From Henriciella sp045287255 (GTDB lineage: Bacteria > Pseudomonadota > Alphaproteobacteria > Caulobacterales > Hyphomonadaceae): DNA of 64,000 nt. Below the pieces are notes generated by a model that saw only the letters and a program-made list of their open reading frames with translations, did not search any database and was not told the origin of the DNA. The stretch is taken from assembly GCF_045287255.1 (NCBI RefSeq), contig NZ_CP137142.1, forward strand, positions 2,922,363-2,986,362, written 5' to 3'. The translations under genes and the position numbers were made by a program. Shown here piece by piece: positions 1-9,202 of the stretch (position 1 is its first letter; every line of letters begins with the position of its first letter).

Positions 1-110
1 GGCTGTTCTTCTGGAGGCGGCAATTCGGCTTTCTGGCCTGGGCTTCTTACCAAAGGCTCACAAGCCCCCAGAGCCAGAATGGCCGTGGCTATCACACATG
101 CTCGGATCAT
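1..110 (-). CDS. Small lipoprotein, C-terminus cut by window edge
   Basis: Only the first 36 codons lie in the window. They encode a basic N-terminus, a hydrophobic stretch and a lipobox L-G-A-C at residues 14-17, so the product should be exported and lipid-anchored at Cys17. The part after the cysteine is rich in Pro and Glu. The ATG (108-110) overlaps the TGA of the lipoprotein gene upstream (107-109) as ATGA, which suggests translational coupling, and a purine-rich AGAGGG lies just upstream. It is the third lipoprotein in a row after the subtilase. Function unknown. Confidence 0.65.
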   Translation of the reverse strand, partial: MIRACVIATAILALGACEPLVRSPGQKAELPPPEEQ

Positions 111-610
111 TGTGTTTCCCTCTTTCGACCTGGCAGCGCCATCACATCGCGTTCGGCATAGGCCAGATTGCTCATCGCCTGTATGTCTTGCAGGACGGCG
201 TCGGCCTCGCGCGGGCTGTCCTTTGGCAGGCCGAGGATCAGTTCCCCGGAATAGCTGGCACGGATCAGCTTGAGATCCTTGAGCGCCGGGCGATTGCTGG
301 CCCAGTCCTGATAGGTAGCATGTGCATAGGCGGCATCCTTGCGGAAGGTTTTGCCGACCGGGTCTAGCGCTGGATCAGCGTCAAAGCGAACGATGAAAAC
401 CGCCTTCATATCGGCCTCTGAGACCGCGTGTACCGGGAGGGCCACTGGCGTGTGACTGCTCGCCGGTTGGGCCATGGCCGGGAGCCAGCTCATCGCCCCG
501 GGCATCCGATCCGCCAGAGTCATGCACCCGGTCAGGGCCAGCATACAGAGCAGGCCGAGAAGGCCGAGTTGGCCGCCATAATGGGGTTTTGGAGGCGTGT
601 AATGCGCCAT
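107..610 (-). CDS. Hypothetical lipoprotein downstream of subtilase
   Basis: A 167-residue protein with a lipoprotein signal: a 14-residue polar head, a Leu-rich segment and the lipobox L-T-G-C ending at Cys29. The mature part has no domain I recognise; its second half contains short alternating hydrophobic strands, compatible with a small alpha/beta fold. GGAAGGGA lies 9 bases upstream of the ATG. It sits 20 bases after the subtilase stop and overlaps the next lipoprotein by ATGA, so the three genes look like one transcription unit. A role in handling or anchoring the protease or its substrates is only an inference from position. Confidence 0.75.
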   Translation of the reverse strand: MAHYTPPKPHYGGQLGLLGLLCMLALTGCMTLADRMPGAMSWLPAMAQPASSHTPVALPVHAVSEADMKAVFIVRFDADPALDPVGKTFRKDAAYAHATYQDWASNRPALKDLKLIRASYSGELILGLPKDSPREADAVLQDIQAMSNLAYAERDVMALPGRKRETQ

Positions 611-630
611 AAGCTAGGATCCCTTCCGAT

Positions 631-2847
631 CTAGTCTTCGCTCAAGTTTACGCCAGCGAGGTTTAGCAGGCCAGCCCCGCACGGGCGCAGGCAAAGATTC
701 TCATCGGCCTCTGTGGGCACGGCGCCGGGATAATTGATGCACTCACCGATGCACTGGACCTCTGCTACCGGGGTCAGGCCCGCCATCAATGTATCGAATA
801 ATTCCAGCCGGGTCTGGTCCGGTCTCTTGGCCTTGATCAGGGCGAGCGCCGCAGAAACATGTGGGGCGGCCATGCTGGTGCCTTCCTCATAGGAATAATA
901 GCACTGCGCCACGGCGCTGCCGCTGACCGGGTCGAGGCAATTTTCCGAAAGCTTGGTTGAGAGTACCCCGTCCGGGTTGCCATCGCCATTATCATCGCGG
1001 CTGAGATCACCGCCGGGCGCGATCAGGTCCACGGCGCTGCCATAATTGGAGTAAGGCGCGAGATAGCCGCGCGCATCACCGCTGGCGACCGTGATCACAT
1101 TCTGGCAACTCGCGGGCGCGAAGAATTGTGTTGGGATACGGTTATTTCCAGCTGCGGCAACGACTGTGACGCCCTCGGCGGTCACGGCATTGATCGCGTC
1201 TTGCATGGAAGCTGGACAGGTTTTGAACAAGCCGAAAGACAGGTTGATGATATGGGCGGGATTGTCGTTCCAGACCTCATTTCCCAGCGCGTCAAACTCA
1301 GGAATGATCCCGGCGGCCCAGCGGATCGCATCATTGATGTCTGAGAGGCGCCCACCGCATTTGCCGAGCGCACGGACCGGGACAAGTTTGACATTCCACG
1401 CCCCGCCCGCAACGCCTTGTCCATTATCGGTCAGGCCAGCGCCAATCGTTCCGGCGACGTGCGTACCGTGCCAGGAGTTTTCCATACGGCCTTTTTCAGG
1501 GCAAATGTCGCCGGGGTCGGTAGCGTCGCCATCGCGGCTATCGCCATCATTCCCGACATCTGGGTCGGTGACCATATCCCAACCCGCCACGAGGTTTGGT
1601 GAGTTCTTGATATCCGGGTGGCTGTAATCAAGCCCTGTATCAATCACAGCCACGACGACTTCCGGGGCGCCTTGCACAGCCTCACGCGTCCAGAAATCAA
1701 CAAAGCCCGCCCCGCCTGGGCTGTCACTCTGGTTCTGGTAATGCCATTGCAGGGAGAAGAGCGGGTCATTCGGGGTGATGGCCACAGGGGTGACGGGTGT
1801 ATCCGGACGGCGGATCATCTGGTGTTCGAAAATATAGTCTTTCTCGACATATTCGAACTCACCTGAGGCCTGCAGGTCTTCAATAACGCAATCCATCGCC
1901 ATGATGGCGCTGGCGGTGCCATCGGCAATCGCGCCTTGATCACAGACAGTTTCCTCAGCCTCAATCGCGGACAGTTGGCGTGGGCTGAACTCGCCCGTGA
2001 ACTGCGTTGGCTTCATCGCGTCGGCGCCAATCTCAATCACCATCTGGCCTGAGCGTGAGCGCTGGATACTGGCGGCGACACCATACTTGCGTGCCGTTTC
2101 AATCATCCGGTCTTCGGCTTGTAATTGTCGCTCTAAAGCGTCCTGGCGCATGGTGATCGCGCGCTGAGCCACCTGTGGTTTAAGTTGCGGGAGCTTGTCA
2201 TAGCGCTCTTGCTGGGTTTCTACGCGTTTGACCTGTAACTCATCAATAGATGAACCATCAGGGTTGCGGCGCAATCGATCGCGCAGAGGCGCGCGCGGCA
2301 GATTTGGGCCAGGTTCCAGAATGGCTTTGGGTGGCGCTTCTACGCGTGGATCAATAACGGTCACACGTTTACGGTTCAAAGCTTGTGGGCGTTCAATCCG
2401 TTCAATGATTTCCGGACTCACTTCAGCCTCTGCCATGGTGGCCTCATCGAGGATAACGATACGGCTTTCGGCCTCCTCATCAATGACGATTTCCATGGCC
2501 ATTTCCGGGGCCGCCATCACCTCAGCCATGGCCACAGGCGGTGGTAGATCACGCGGTTTGGCAACAATTGAGCCAATGGCAAAGCGGCGTTCCCCGGTTG
2601 TGGGAAGGGTCGGCAAAAAGGTCGGTTGAAGCTTGCCAGCAAAAGCGCGACCCTCAACGCTGGCACGCTTAAGTGCGTCCCTCGGATCAGAAGGGCGGGC
2701 ATCCTTTCCGGTGATCTGGTCAATTACAGCTTGTCCAAGCTGCCCGGCGCGATCAACGCGTTCTTCAGGCTGATCACAGGCCGCCAGCGCAAATCCCCCG
2801 ATCAGTACAAGGCTGAGTGTTTTGAAGCCCGCTCTAACCGTCATCAC
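631..2847 (-). CDS. Lipid-anchored subtilisin-like serine protease (S8)
   Basis: A 738-residue S8 peptidase. The signal peptide ends in the lipobox L-A-A-C with Cys24, so the enzyme should be membrane-anchored outside the cytoplasm. Residues 25-290 are a long low-complexity, Glu/Pro-rich and possibly coiled region; 300-345 resembles a propeptide ending just before the catalytic domain. The catalytic triad is visible: Asp403 in VIDTGLDYSHPD, His460 in HGTHVAG and Ser658 in GTSMAAPH, with the oxyanion Asn568 in AAAGNN. An Asp/Gly-rich loop at about 617-626 could bind calcium. Several cysteines in the catalytic part may form disulfides. Substrate unknown; degradation of external or envelope proteins is the family role. 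Confidence 0.93.
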   Translation of the reverse strand: MMTVRAGFKTLSLVLIGGFALAACDQPEERVDRAGQLGQAVIDQITGKDARPSDPRDALKRASVEGRAFAGKLQPTFLPTLPTTGERRFAIGSIVAKPRDLPPPVAMAEVMAAPEMAMEIVIDEEAESRIVILDEATMAEAEVSPEIIERIERPQALNRKRVTVIDPRVEAPPKAILEPGPNLPRAPLRDRLRRNPDGSSIDELQVKRVETQQERYDKLPQLKPQVAQRAITMRQDALERQLQAEDRMIETARKYGVAASIQRSRSGQMVIEIGADAMKPTQFTGEFSPRQLSAIEAEETVCDQGAIADGTASAIMAMDCVIEDLQASGEFEYVEKDYIFEHQMIRRPDTPVTPVAITPNDPLFSLQWHYQNQSDSPGGAGFVDFWTREAVQGAPEVVVAVIDTGLDYSHPDIKNSPNLVAGWDMVTDPDVGNDGDSRDGDATDPGDICPEKGRMENSWHGTHVAGTIGAGLTDNGQGVAGGAWNVKLVPVRALGKCGGRLSDINDAIRWAAGIIPEFDALGNEVWNDNPAHIINLSFGLFKTCPASMQDAINAVTAEGVTVVAAAGNNRIPTQFFAPASCQNVITVASGDARGYLAPYSNYGSAVDLIAPGGDLSRDDNGDGNPDGVLSTKLSENCLDPVSGSAVAQCYYSYEEGTSMAAPHVSAALALIKAKRPDQTRLELFDTLMAGLTPVAEVQCIGECINYPGAVPTEADENLCLRPCGAGLLNLAGVNLSED

Positions 2848-2910
2848 CGTCTCCCTGATCGCTGTGACTGTATAGGTTAACCATATGTCAAACGTGTGGC
2901 AGGGAGTCCG

Positions 2911-3882
2911 TCAACTCAAATCTGGTTCGAGCCGACCGAGGGCGCGACCCACGACAATACCTGCATCAGCAATGGCATCGCGAGCGGGTTTCGAGATCGC
3001 TGTCATGTTCATAAAGCCATGCACCATGCCGGAATGCTCGCGAATGGTTACCGGAACACCATGCGCCGCGAGCTTTGCTGCATAGGCTTTGCCTTCATCT
3101 TTCAGAGGGTCCCAGCCGCATAGCACGAAGTGTGCGGGTGGCAGGCCTGCGAAGTCATCATCCTCGGCAAAAAGTGGCGAGACTCGCGGGTCCATCCGGT
3201 CGACCTCATCGGCGATATAGCTGTCCCGGAAATAGTCGAACAGATTGGGCGAGATGAAGAACCCGCCTTCCTGGAAACTCATTTTCTTGGTGCGGATGTC
3301 GACAAATTGCACCAGCGGATACAGCAACAACTGATAGGCGGGCATTGGGCCGCCCGTACGGTTCATTTCCTGCGCAATATAGGCGGCAAGATTTCCGCCT
3401 GCACTGTCCCCGGCAACGGCAATGCGATCTGGATCGAAGCCGAGAATATCCCCGCGTGTCGTTGCCCAGCGCCATGCGGCGGCGGCATCCTCATGCGCGG
3501 TTGGAAACTTGTTTTCCGGGGCGAGGCGATACTCAATCGACAGAACCCGGCAGCGTGAGGAAGCAGCCAGACGACGGCAGATCACGTCATGGCTATCAAT
3601 ATCGCCAAGCACAAAGCCGCCGCCATGAAAGAACAGGATGGCTGGCGCAGGGCCGACCCCTGCGGCAAGCGGAGCGTAATAACGGGCTTTAAGTGGGCCA
3701 TCCGCGCCGTCGACGATCAGGTTGGAAATCTCCGCCAGCTCTGGCACATCGCTCTCAACCGAACGGCTGGCTTTGTAGAATGCCTGGCGCAACCCTTCGG
3801 TCGAGCCTTTCCAGTCCATCGTCGTGAAGTCTGGCAGTTTCATTTTGTCCATGAAGCTGCGCATTGTGTCATTGAAGGCCAT
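2911..3882 (-). CDS. HSL-family alpha/beta hydrolase (esterase)
   Basis: A 323-residue carboxylesterase of the hormone-sensitive-lipase family (bacterial family IV). The oxyanion-hole motif HGGG is at residues 86-89, the nucleophile Ser160 sits in GDSAGG, and Asp258 (CGWDPLKDEG) and His288 (MVHGF) complete the triad. There is no signal peptide, so it should act in the cytoplasm on short acyl esters. Residues 1-50 form the cap region. The subtilase gene follows 63 bases downstream on the same strand and may share its transcript. The true substrate cannot be read from the sequence. Confidence 0.93.
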   Translation of the reverse strand: MAFNDTMRSFMDKMKLPDFTTMDWKGSTEGLRQAFYKASRSVESDVPELAEISNLIVDGADGPLKARYYAPLAAGVGPAPAILFFHGGGFVLGDIDSHDVICRRLAASSRCRVLSIEYRLAPENKFPTAHEDAAAAWRWATTRGDILGFDPDRIAVAGDSAGGNLAAYIAQEMNRTGGPMPAYQLLLYPLVQFVDIRTKKMSFQEGGFFISPNLFDYFRDSYIADEVDRMDPRVSPLFAEDDDFAGLPPAHFVLCGWDPLKDEGKAYAAKLAAHGVPVTIREHSGMVHGFMNMTAISKPARDAIADAGIVVGRALGRLEPDLS

Positions 3883-3957
3883 GTCTGAACTCTTGCCCCG
3901 TTCGTCGGTTAAGGGAAAGGTGATTTATCGCCCGAATGTGGCGAATGGGAGGAAGAT

Positions 3958-4602
3958 ATGAAAACCGTTGACGTCTTTTGGTCGTTTCGCTCGCCGTATT
4001 CTTATCTGGCGACGAAGCGGTTGCGGGCTTTGTCGGATAAGTGGGATGTGCGGGTGCGCCCGCGCCCGGTCTATCCTCTGGCGATCCGGACACCGGACTT
4101 TTTCGCCGGGATCAGGCCGCAATGGGTGCCCTATCTGATGAGTGATGTGGTGCGCCTGTCGCAATATCTCGGCTTGTCTCTGGGGCCACTAAACCCTGAT
4201 CCGGTGACGATGAACATGATGACGCGAGAGATTGCTGATGAACAGCCGCATATTCATCGCCTGACCCGCCTGGGCATCCTGGCTTGTGAGGTTAGCGACC
4301 AAGCGGGCTGGGCCTTCATGGATGAAGTTTCCTCTGTCATCTGGTCTGGGCAGGCCTGGACAGAAGGCAACGTGCTGGCCGATGCAGTGGCGCGCGCCGG
4401 GCTGGAGCTGCGGGAGTTGGATGCCCGTCAGGACAGTGAATCCGAGCGCTTAACCAAAGTGATTGAGGCAAACCAGACCGAGCAGGATAAGTATCATTGG
4501 GGCGTCCCCCTAATGGTGCTTGAGCAGGAAGCTTTCTTTGGTCAGGACCGCATCGATCTTTTGGAGTGGCGGTTGGAGCAAGCCGGTGTCAAACGCCGAT
4601 AG
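3958..4602 (+). CDS. DsbA-like / 2-hydroxychromene-2-carboxylate isomerase family
   Basis: A 214-residue protein with a thioredoxin-like fold of the kappa-GST/HCCA-isomerase group. The N-terminus FWSFRSPYSYL carries the serine that replaces the redox cysteine pair in glutathione-dependent isomerases (Ser9 or Ser12), and the C-terminal WGVPLMV holds the cis-proline of the fold. There is no CxxC, so a disulfide oxidase role is unlikely. GGGAGGAAG precedes the ATG at good spacing. It reads away from the esterase and converges on the membrane-anchored gene at 4603. The substrate is unknown; glutathione-dependent isomerisation of aromatic or xenobiotic compounds is the family theme. Confidence 0.85.
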   Translation: MKTVDVFWSFRSPYSYLATKRLRALSDKWDVRVRPRPVYPLAIRTPDFFAGIRPQWVPYLMSDVVRLSQYLGLSLGPLNPDPVTMNMMTREIADEQPHIHRLTRLGILACEVSDQAGWAFMDEVSSVIWSGQAWTEGNVLADAVARAGLELRELDARQDSESERLTKVIEANQTEQDKYHWGVPLMVLEQEAFFGQDRIDLLEWRLEQAGVKRR

Positions 4603-5502
4603 CTAGTCCAGAAAGAAATAGTCATTGACCCGCCACAGCACGTAAGGGGTGTTGCCGTGGAAGAGTTCGGGCAGCAGGTCGCCCCAAATGACCCCGCGCA
4701 CCTGTTCGGGCAGAGATCCGGAGACTTGCGCCGCCGCAAGGCCAAGCTCACAAACATCAATCCCGGAAATCGCTTCCTGCATCTGCGCATAGCCTTGTCC
4801 CTCGGCTTGCGAGAAGGCTGCGATTTGCAGGCCCAGCGTCCAGTCATTTGAACCCAAAGCCAGCCCTGTTTGTTGCAGCCAGCGTTTGTCAAAGGCGCTG
4901 GGGCCGGGGCGGCGGACCGGGGCTTCTCGTGCTGCCTGAACCGCATCGAGATAAAGTTCACCGAACCGCATCGCCCAATTATAGCTTTCACTGCCATAGG
5001 GATAGCGCGCGAGCAGGTCCGGGATCAGCGCGTCTTCGTTGAATTCAAGGAATTCAGCGATACGCGGGCCGTTGCACCATGTTGAGTTTTCCCGGCGCAG
5101 GCGGGTAAGCGCGGTGGCACTATGGGCGATGAGCTTGTCATAATGCTCGGTTGGGGCCTGTTTGAACTCAAAGGCGCCGCGTTTCAGCTCGGTCAGAATG
5201 GAGCGTAGGACGAGTTCTGCAAGGGCATCTGCTTCCTTGCCATTGGCGATCATCGCGGTGGCTTCGGCGTCCAATGTTGTCGCGGTTCCGGGAGAAACTG
5301 TCTGTAAGAGGGTGAGATAGGCTTGCGTGGCCGCGTCGTTCAACGCTTCATTCAGGGAGCCGGCCTGTATGCTGGCTTGTGTCGGTTCAACCTTCGACAA
5401 GCTGCCCGGCCGCCAGATCAGTATCAGGGCAATCGCCGAGATGATGGCGAGAATGATCAGGCCCGTTCGCAAACCTACAGTTTTGGAACGGACCCCTGTC
5501 AT
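4603..5502 (-). CDS. Hypothetical membrane-anchored protein
   Basis: A 299-residue protein with one membrane segment near the N-terminus (about residues 13-30) and a large, mostly helical and probably periplasmic remainder. I recognise no family. Its ATG (5500-5502) starts two bases after the feruloyl-CoA synthase stop, so it is the last gene of the ligase operon and probably translationally coupled to it. The adjacent convergent gene on the plus strand ends at the very next base. Function unknown. Confidence 0.8.
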   Translation of the reverse strand: MTGVRSKTVGLRTGLIILAIISAIALILIWRPGSLSKVEPTQASIQAGSLNEALNDAATQAYLTLLQTVSPGTATTLDAEATAMIANGKEADALAELVLRSILTELKRGAFEFKQAPTEHYDKLIAHSATALTRLRRENSTWCNGPRIAEFLEFNEDALIPDLLARYPYGSESYNWAMRFGELYLDAVQAAREAPVRRPGPSAFDKRWLQQTGLALGSNDWTLGLQIAAFSQAEGQGYAQMQEAISGIDVCELGLAAAQVSGSLPEQVRGVIWGDLLPELFHGNTPYVLWRVNDYFFLD

Positions 5503-5504
5503 AA

Positions 5505-7361
5505 TTAAAGCTGCACCACGCCGGGGCCGACCTCGGCAGTGAACAGGCGCGCGACATCATTTGCGCGGCGATCCTGGGTCAGGCGCTGGTTGACATAGCC
5601 CTTGTCGGTAATCTCCCCGGCATCAATGCTGGGCGGCTCCGTCATGACCAGAAAGCGTTTGATCCGGCGCGAGGAGCCAGGCTCAGCGGCATTGAACGCG
5701 CTAATTTTGGCGGCAAGATCTTTAACATAGGCCATGCCTGCCGCGGCCTGATCACCGTTTGCCTCAGCCATATAGTTTTCAAACGCGGCTGGAGACGGCC
5801 AGACCATAGCGCCGATATAGTTCTTGTCCTGACCACAGATGATTGCGTCAAAGACCAGCGGGCTGCAGGCCGCAACCAAATCCGGGCGCAGCGTCCCGAC
5901 ACTAACCCAGGTGCCGGATGACAGCTTAAAATCCTCTCCGACGCGGCCATCGAAGATGATACCTTTATTCGGATCGTTCTCATCGACAAAGATCGCTGCA
6001 TCGCCGAGGCAGTAATAACCTTCTTCATCAAACACTTCGGCATTCTTGTCCGGCAAGTCGCGATAGCCCGGCATGACGGTTGGGCCTTGGACGCGGACCT
6101 CCAGTTTGCCGCCAGTTGGGACCAGTTTCAGGGTGAGACCCGGCAAAGGCAGGCCGATCAGGCCGACCCGCTCGACCTCCCAATGCACAACCGTAATACC
6201 CTGCGTCTCCGTTGCGCCATACATGGTAATGATGGGAATGCGTCGCCCGGTTGCTTTGATGGCGAGGGCTTGTAGCCGATCATACAAGTCATCGGAAAGG
6301 GTCGCGCCACCATAGGCGATCTGCCGCATATTCTCGAAGAAAGCGTGCATCAGGCTTTCATCTTCTTCCATCGCCTCGGCCAGCATGGCCAGCGCAATTG
6401 GCGCGGTGCCGAAGGTTGACGGCTTGGCATCGCGGACATTGCGGATGGTTTCATGGAAGAGGGCCGGGGTTGGCTTGCCGCCATCGATCCAGAAGGTTGC
6501 GCCATTCCACAATGCGCCATTGAAGTTCACATTTGAGCCGGAAATATGGTTCCATGGCAGCCAGTCGAGGAAATTGTCGACCTTGTCCGGGTCATAGTCG
6601 GGATCACGGGCATTGTCCCGCAGACCTTCCTGCCCGGCGATCATCGCGCACATTGCCCCTTGCGTTGTCGGGACGGGTTTCGGCATGCCCGTTGAGCCAG
6701 ACGTGAAGAGATATTTACCGATGCTATCATCGGTGAGGGTGTTCATCGCCTCTGCGACAGCGGGCGTGACAGGGGTCTGCAGCAGCGCCGCATAGTCGGC
6801 GATGTCTCGCCCGGAGCCTTCCACCGCAATGACGGTACAGCCATGGTCACCAAGGGCGGCGAGCGCTGGCTCAAACGGGGTGAGGTGCTGGGCAAAGATG
6901 ACCTTGGGCCGCACCGCATTGAAACAGTGTTTCAGCTTGGCAAAATCGGACGACATCAGAGAGTAGGGGACTGAAATCGGGGCTGCGGGCGCGCCAATCG
7001 TCATCGCGGCCATCATCGCAATCGCGCTTTCAATCGAATTGCCTGACAGGATCATCACCGGGGCGTCCGGACCCGCGCCCATATTAAGGAAAGCTTGCGC
7101 GAGGGCGTCGCTCATCGCTTTGCCCTGGCCGTAAGTGATTTCTTCCCATTCATCGGTTTGGGCGTTGCGTTGCTTCAGCCATGGCCGGTCCGGGTGCATT
7201 TCGGCGCGGGTGTCCAGAGCATGCGGCACGGTGCGCGGGCGATCACCGGGCGCATGACGCTGGCTCAGGTAAACAGTGCCGTCTGGCTTTCGGACACAAT
7301 CAATATCCGGTAATTTCTGCGCAAGCGGCCTGAATGGCGGTAGCGGGCTCCCGTCAGCCAT
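5505..7361 (-). CDS. fcs: Feruloyl-CoA synthase-like adenylate-forming ligase
   Basis: A 618-residue ANL-superfamily enzyme that should activate a carboxylic acid, probably a hydroxycinnamate such as ferulate, to its CoA thioester through an acyl-adenylate. The phosphate-binding loop TSGSTGMPK is at residues 220-228, the ATP motif YGATETQG lies further on, and the late DGRVGEDFKLSSGTWVSVG stretch, in place of the usual DRxKD...GGENV, is typical of the feruloyl-CoA synthase subfamily. AGGGAGAAA precedes the ATG. No enoyl-CoA hydratase/aldolase (ech) or vanillin dehydrogenase is adjacent, so the exact substrate is open. Confidence 0.85.
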   Translation of the reverse strand: MADGSPLPPFRPLAQKLPDIDCVRKPDGTVYLSQRHAPGDRPRTVPHALDTRAEMHPDRPWLKQRNAQTDEWEEITYGQGKAMSDALAQAFLNMGAGPDAPVMILSGNSIESAIAMMAAMTIGAPAAPISVPYSLMSSDFAKLKHCFNAVRPKVIFAQHLTPFEPALAALGDHGCTVIAVEGSGRDIADYAALLQTPVTPAVAEAMNTLTDDSIGKYLFTSGSTGMPKPVPTTQGAMCAMIAGQEGLRDNARDPDYDPDKVDNFLDWLPWNHISGSNVNFNGALWNGATFWIDGGKPTPALFHETIRNVRDAKPSTFGTAPIALAMLAEAMEEDESLMHAFFENMRQIAYGGATLSDDLYDRLQALAIKATGRRIPIITMYGATETQGITVVHWEVERVGLIGLPLPGLTLKLVPTGGKLEVRVQGPTVMPGYRDLPDKNAEVFDEEGYYCLGDAAIFVDENDPNKGIIFDGRVGEDFKLSSGTWVSVGTLRPDLVAACSPLVFDAIICGQDKNYIGAMVWPSPAAFENYMAEANGDQAAAGMAYVKDLAAKISAFNAAEPGSSRRIKRFLVMTEPPSIDAGEITDKGYVNQRLTQDRRANDVARLFTAEVGPGVVQL

Positions 7362-7454
7362 ATCTGTTTCTCCCTGAATTTTCTTATTCTTTGGGGCTCA
7401 GACTAAAGCTGTCGCGAGGGCAGACAAGTAGATTCGAATTTAGGCTGCTTTCAA

Positions 7455-7631
7455 TCAGATATCGAAGCCATCCATATGCTCGGCAAAGAATTCTTCGTCC
7501 TCGTAAAACCAGTCGACATCAAATTCAGGTTGCGGCGGCGGTTTTTGCAGGGAGACGACATTATCGGCCATGAAGCCGTCCTTTTGAGGGGCGGCTCGCT
7601 TTGGCGCAGAGGTGTCGTCCTGATCCGACAT
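7455..7631 (-). CDS. Small acidic protein between two CoA ligase genes
   Basis: A 58-residue open frame. Its ATG (7629-7631) begins two bases after the acyl-CoA synthetase stop, which suggests coupled translation, and this start is preferred over an in-frame ATG 33 bases upstream that would lie inside the ligase gene. The N-terminal half is polar and charged; the C-terminal half is strikingly acidic and aromatic, with DVDWFYEDEEFFAEHMDGF. No signal peptide or membrane segment. I do not recognise it. Position between two adenylate-forming enzymes suggests an accessory role, which is inference only. Confidence 0.55.
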   Translation of the reverse strand: MSDQDDTSAPKRAAPQKDGFMADNVVSLQKPPPQPEFDVDWFYEDEEFFAEHMDGFDI

Positions 7632-7633
7632 CG

Positions 7634-9202
7634 TTAGCTGACGCGGCGGTCGTGTCCGGCCCAATAGGGCTCCCGCAAATCCTTGCGCAGGATTTTACCC
7701 GACGGGTTGCGCGGCATAACCTCAATCGTATCGACGGTTTTCGGGCATTTATAGCCTGCAATCCGCTCGCGCGCCCATGCGATCACGCTATCCGCGCTTG
7801 GATTGGTGCCCTCTTTGGGAACGATGATGGCTTTGACGGCCTCACCCCATTTTTCGTCTGGAACGCCAATCACGGCGACATCAGCAATATCCGGGTGCCC
7901 GAAGATGGCGTTTTCGACCTCTGCTGGATACACATTCTCCCCGCCTGAAACGATCATGTCTTTCACGCGGTCATGGATGTAGAGGAAGCCGTCCTCATCG
8001 AAATAACCAGCATCGCCGGTATAGAAGAAACCATCCTTGATGCTCTCTTCAGTCGCTTCGGGGCGGTTCCAGTAGCCTTTCATGATGAAGCCGGACTTGA
8101 TCACGATTTCACCGACCTCTCCTGTCGGAACCGGATTACCCTCACCATCAACACAGCGCACAACGGCTGTCGGCCACGGCACCCCGCAGGAGCGTAGCTT
8201 GCCCCAGGCCGGGTCATGCGCTTCAGGCGGCAGGAAAGTGCCTGCGCCAACTGTCTCGGTCAGGCCATAGAGCTGGGTAAAGCGCGCGCCCATGACCTCG
8301 ACGGCGGTTCGTAGCAGGTCTTCAGTAATCGGGCTGGCGCCATAGAAAACCTGTTTCAGGCTGGAATAATCACGGTTCTTGAAAGTTGGATGCTGGGTCA
8401 GGATCAGGATGACTGCGGGGACCCAGAAGGCGTGAACGATGTTCTGGCTCTCAATCAGGTCAAGGATGGCGGTCGGATCAATCTCCGGGAGGACAACGGT
8501 TTTCGCGCCCTGTGCGGTTGCAAGGATGCCAACATTGACGCCCGCAACGTGGAAAAGCGGCATGGCGTTCATCACCGCTTCGCCCGCGCCATAGCTCGAC
8601 CATTCCAGAATGCTGGCTTGCTCAAAATAATCCCGGTAATTGCCATTGGTCAGCATGACGCCCTTGGGCAAGCCTGTTGTACCCGAGGTATAGAGCTGGA
8701 TGACATCATCATTTTCGAAGGTTTCCAGCGCCGGGTCGGTATCGTCCTGCGCGTCGCGCCACTGCGTATATTCCGACCAGCCCTCGCGTGTGCCTTCAAC
8801 CGTGATGATATGCTGCAGATGCGGGCATTCATCCTTGATGGCCTCAATCATGTCGAACCATTCAGGCCCCACGAACAGGACTTTGACCTGTGCATCCGAC
8901 AGGATGAATTGAACCTCAGGAGCGGCGAGCCGGGTGTTCACACCATTCATCACCGCGCGGATTTTCGCGCAGCCGAACATTTGCTCATAGTAAACGGCGG
9001 TATTCTTCGCGAGATAACCAACCCGCTGGTCAGGACCAACGCCCAGAGCGCTCAGGCCGTTCGCGACTTGCGAAGAGCGTTTGTGGAGATCGGTAAAACT
9101 GGTTTCCTCTCCCTTATACCAGAACGCAATCTCATCACCGCGGATTTTAGCCTGATGGCCCGGAATATCGGCCACGTGCGGCATCGCTTTCACGTCCAGC
9201 AT
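7634..9202 (-). CDS. Fatty/medium-chain acyl-CoA synthetase
   Basis: A 522-residue ANL ligase. Residues 172-181 are the P-loop TSGTTGLPKG; YTGDAGYFDEDGF, then DRVKDMIVSGGENVYPAEVE, and a terminal GKILRKDLR with the conserved catalytic lysine are all present, so both adenylation and thioesterification domains are complete. It should make an acyl-CoA from a free acid, ATP and CoA. The sequence resembles the FadD-like/FadK group of medium- and long-chain enzymes; the chain length cannot be read. It is the first gene of a minus-strand operon with the small 58-residue gene, the feruloyl-CoA synthase-like gene and the membrane protein. Confidence 0.92.
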   Translation of the reverse strand: MLDVKAMPHVADIPGHQAKIRGDEIAFWYKGEETSFTDLHKRSSQVANGLSALGVGPDQRVGYLAKNTAVYYEQMFGCAKIRAVMNGVNTRLAAPEVQFILSDAQVKVLFVGPEWFDMIEAIKDECPHLQHIITVEGTREGWSEYTQWRDAQDDTDPALETFENDDVIQLYTSGTTGLPKGVMLTNGNYRDYFEQASILEWSSYGAGEAVMNAMPLFHVAGVNVGILATAQGAKTVVLPEIDPTAILDLIESQNIVHAFWVPAVILILTQHPTFKNRDYSSLKQVFYGASPITEDLLRTAVEVMGARFTQLYGLTETVGAGTFLPPEAHDPAWGKLRSCGVPWPTAVVRCVDGEGNPVPTGEVGEIVIKSGFIMKGYWNRPEATEESIKDGFFYTGDAGYFDEDGFLYIHDRVKDMIVSGGENVYPAEVENAIFGHPDIADVAVIGVPDEKWGEAVKAIIVPKEGTNPSADSVIAWARERIAGYKCPKTVDTIEVMPRNPSGKILRKDLREPYWAGHDRRVS

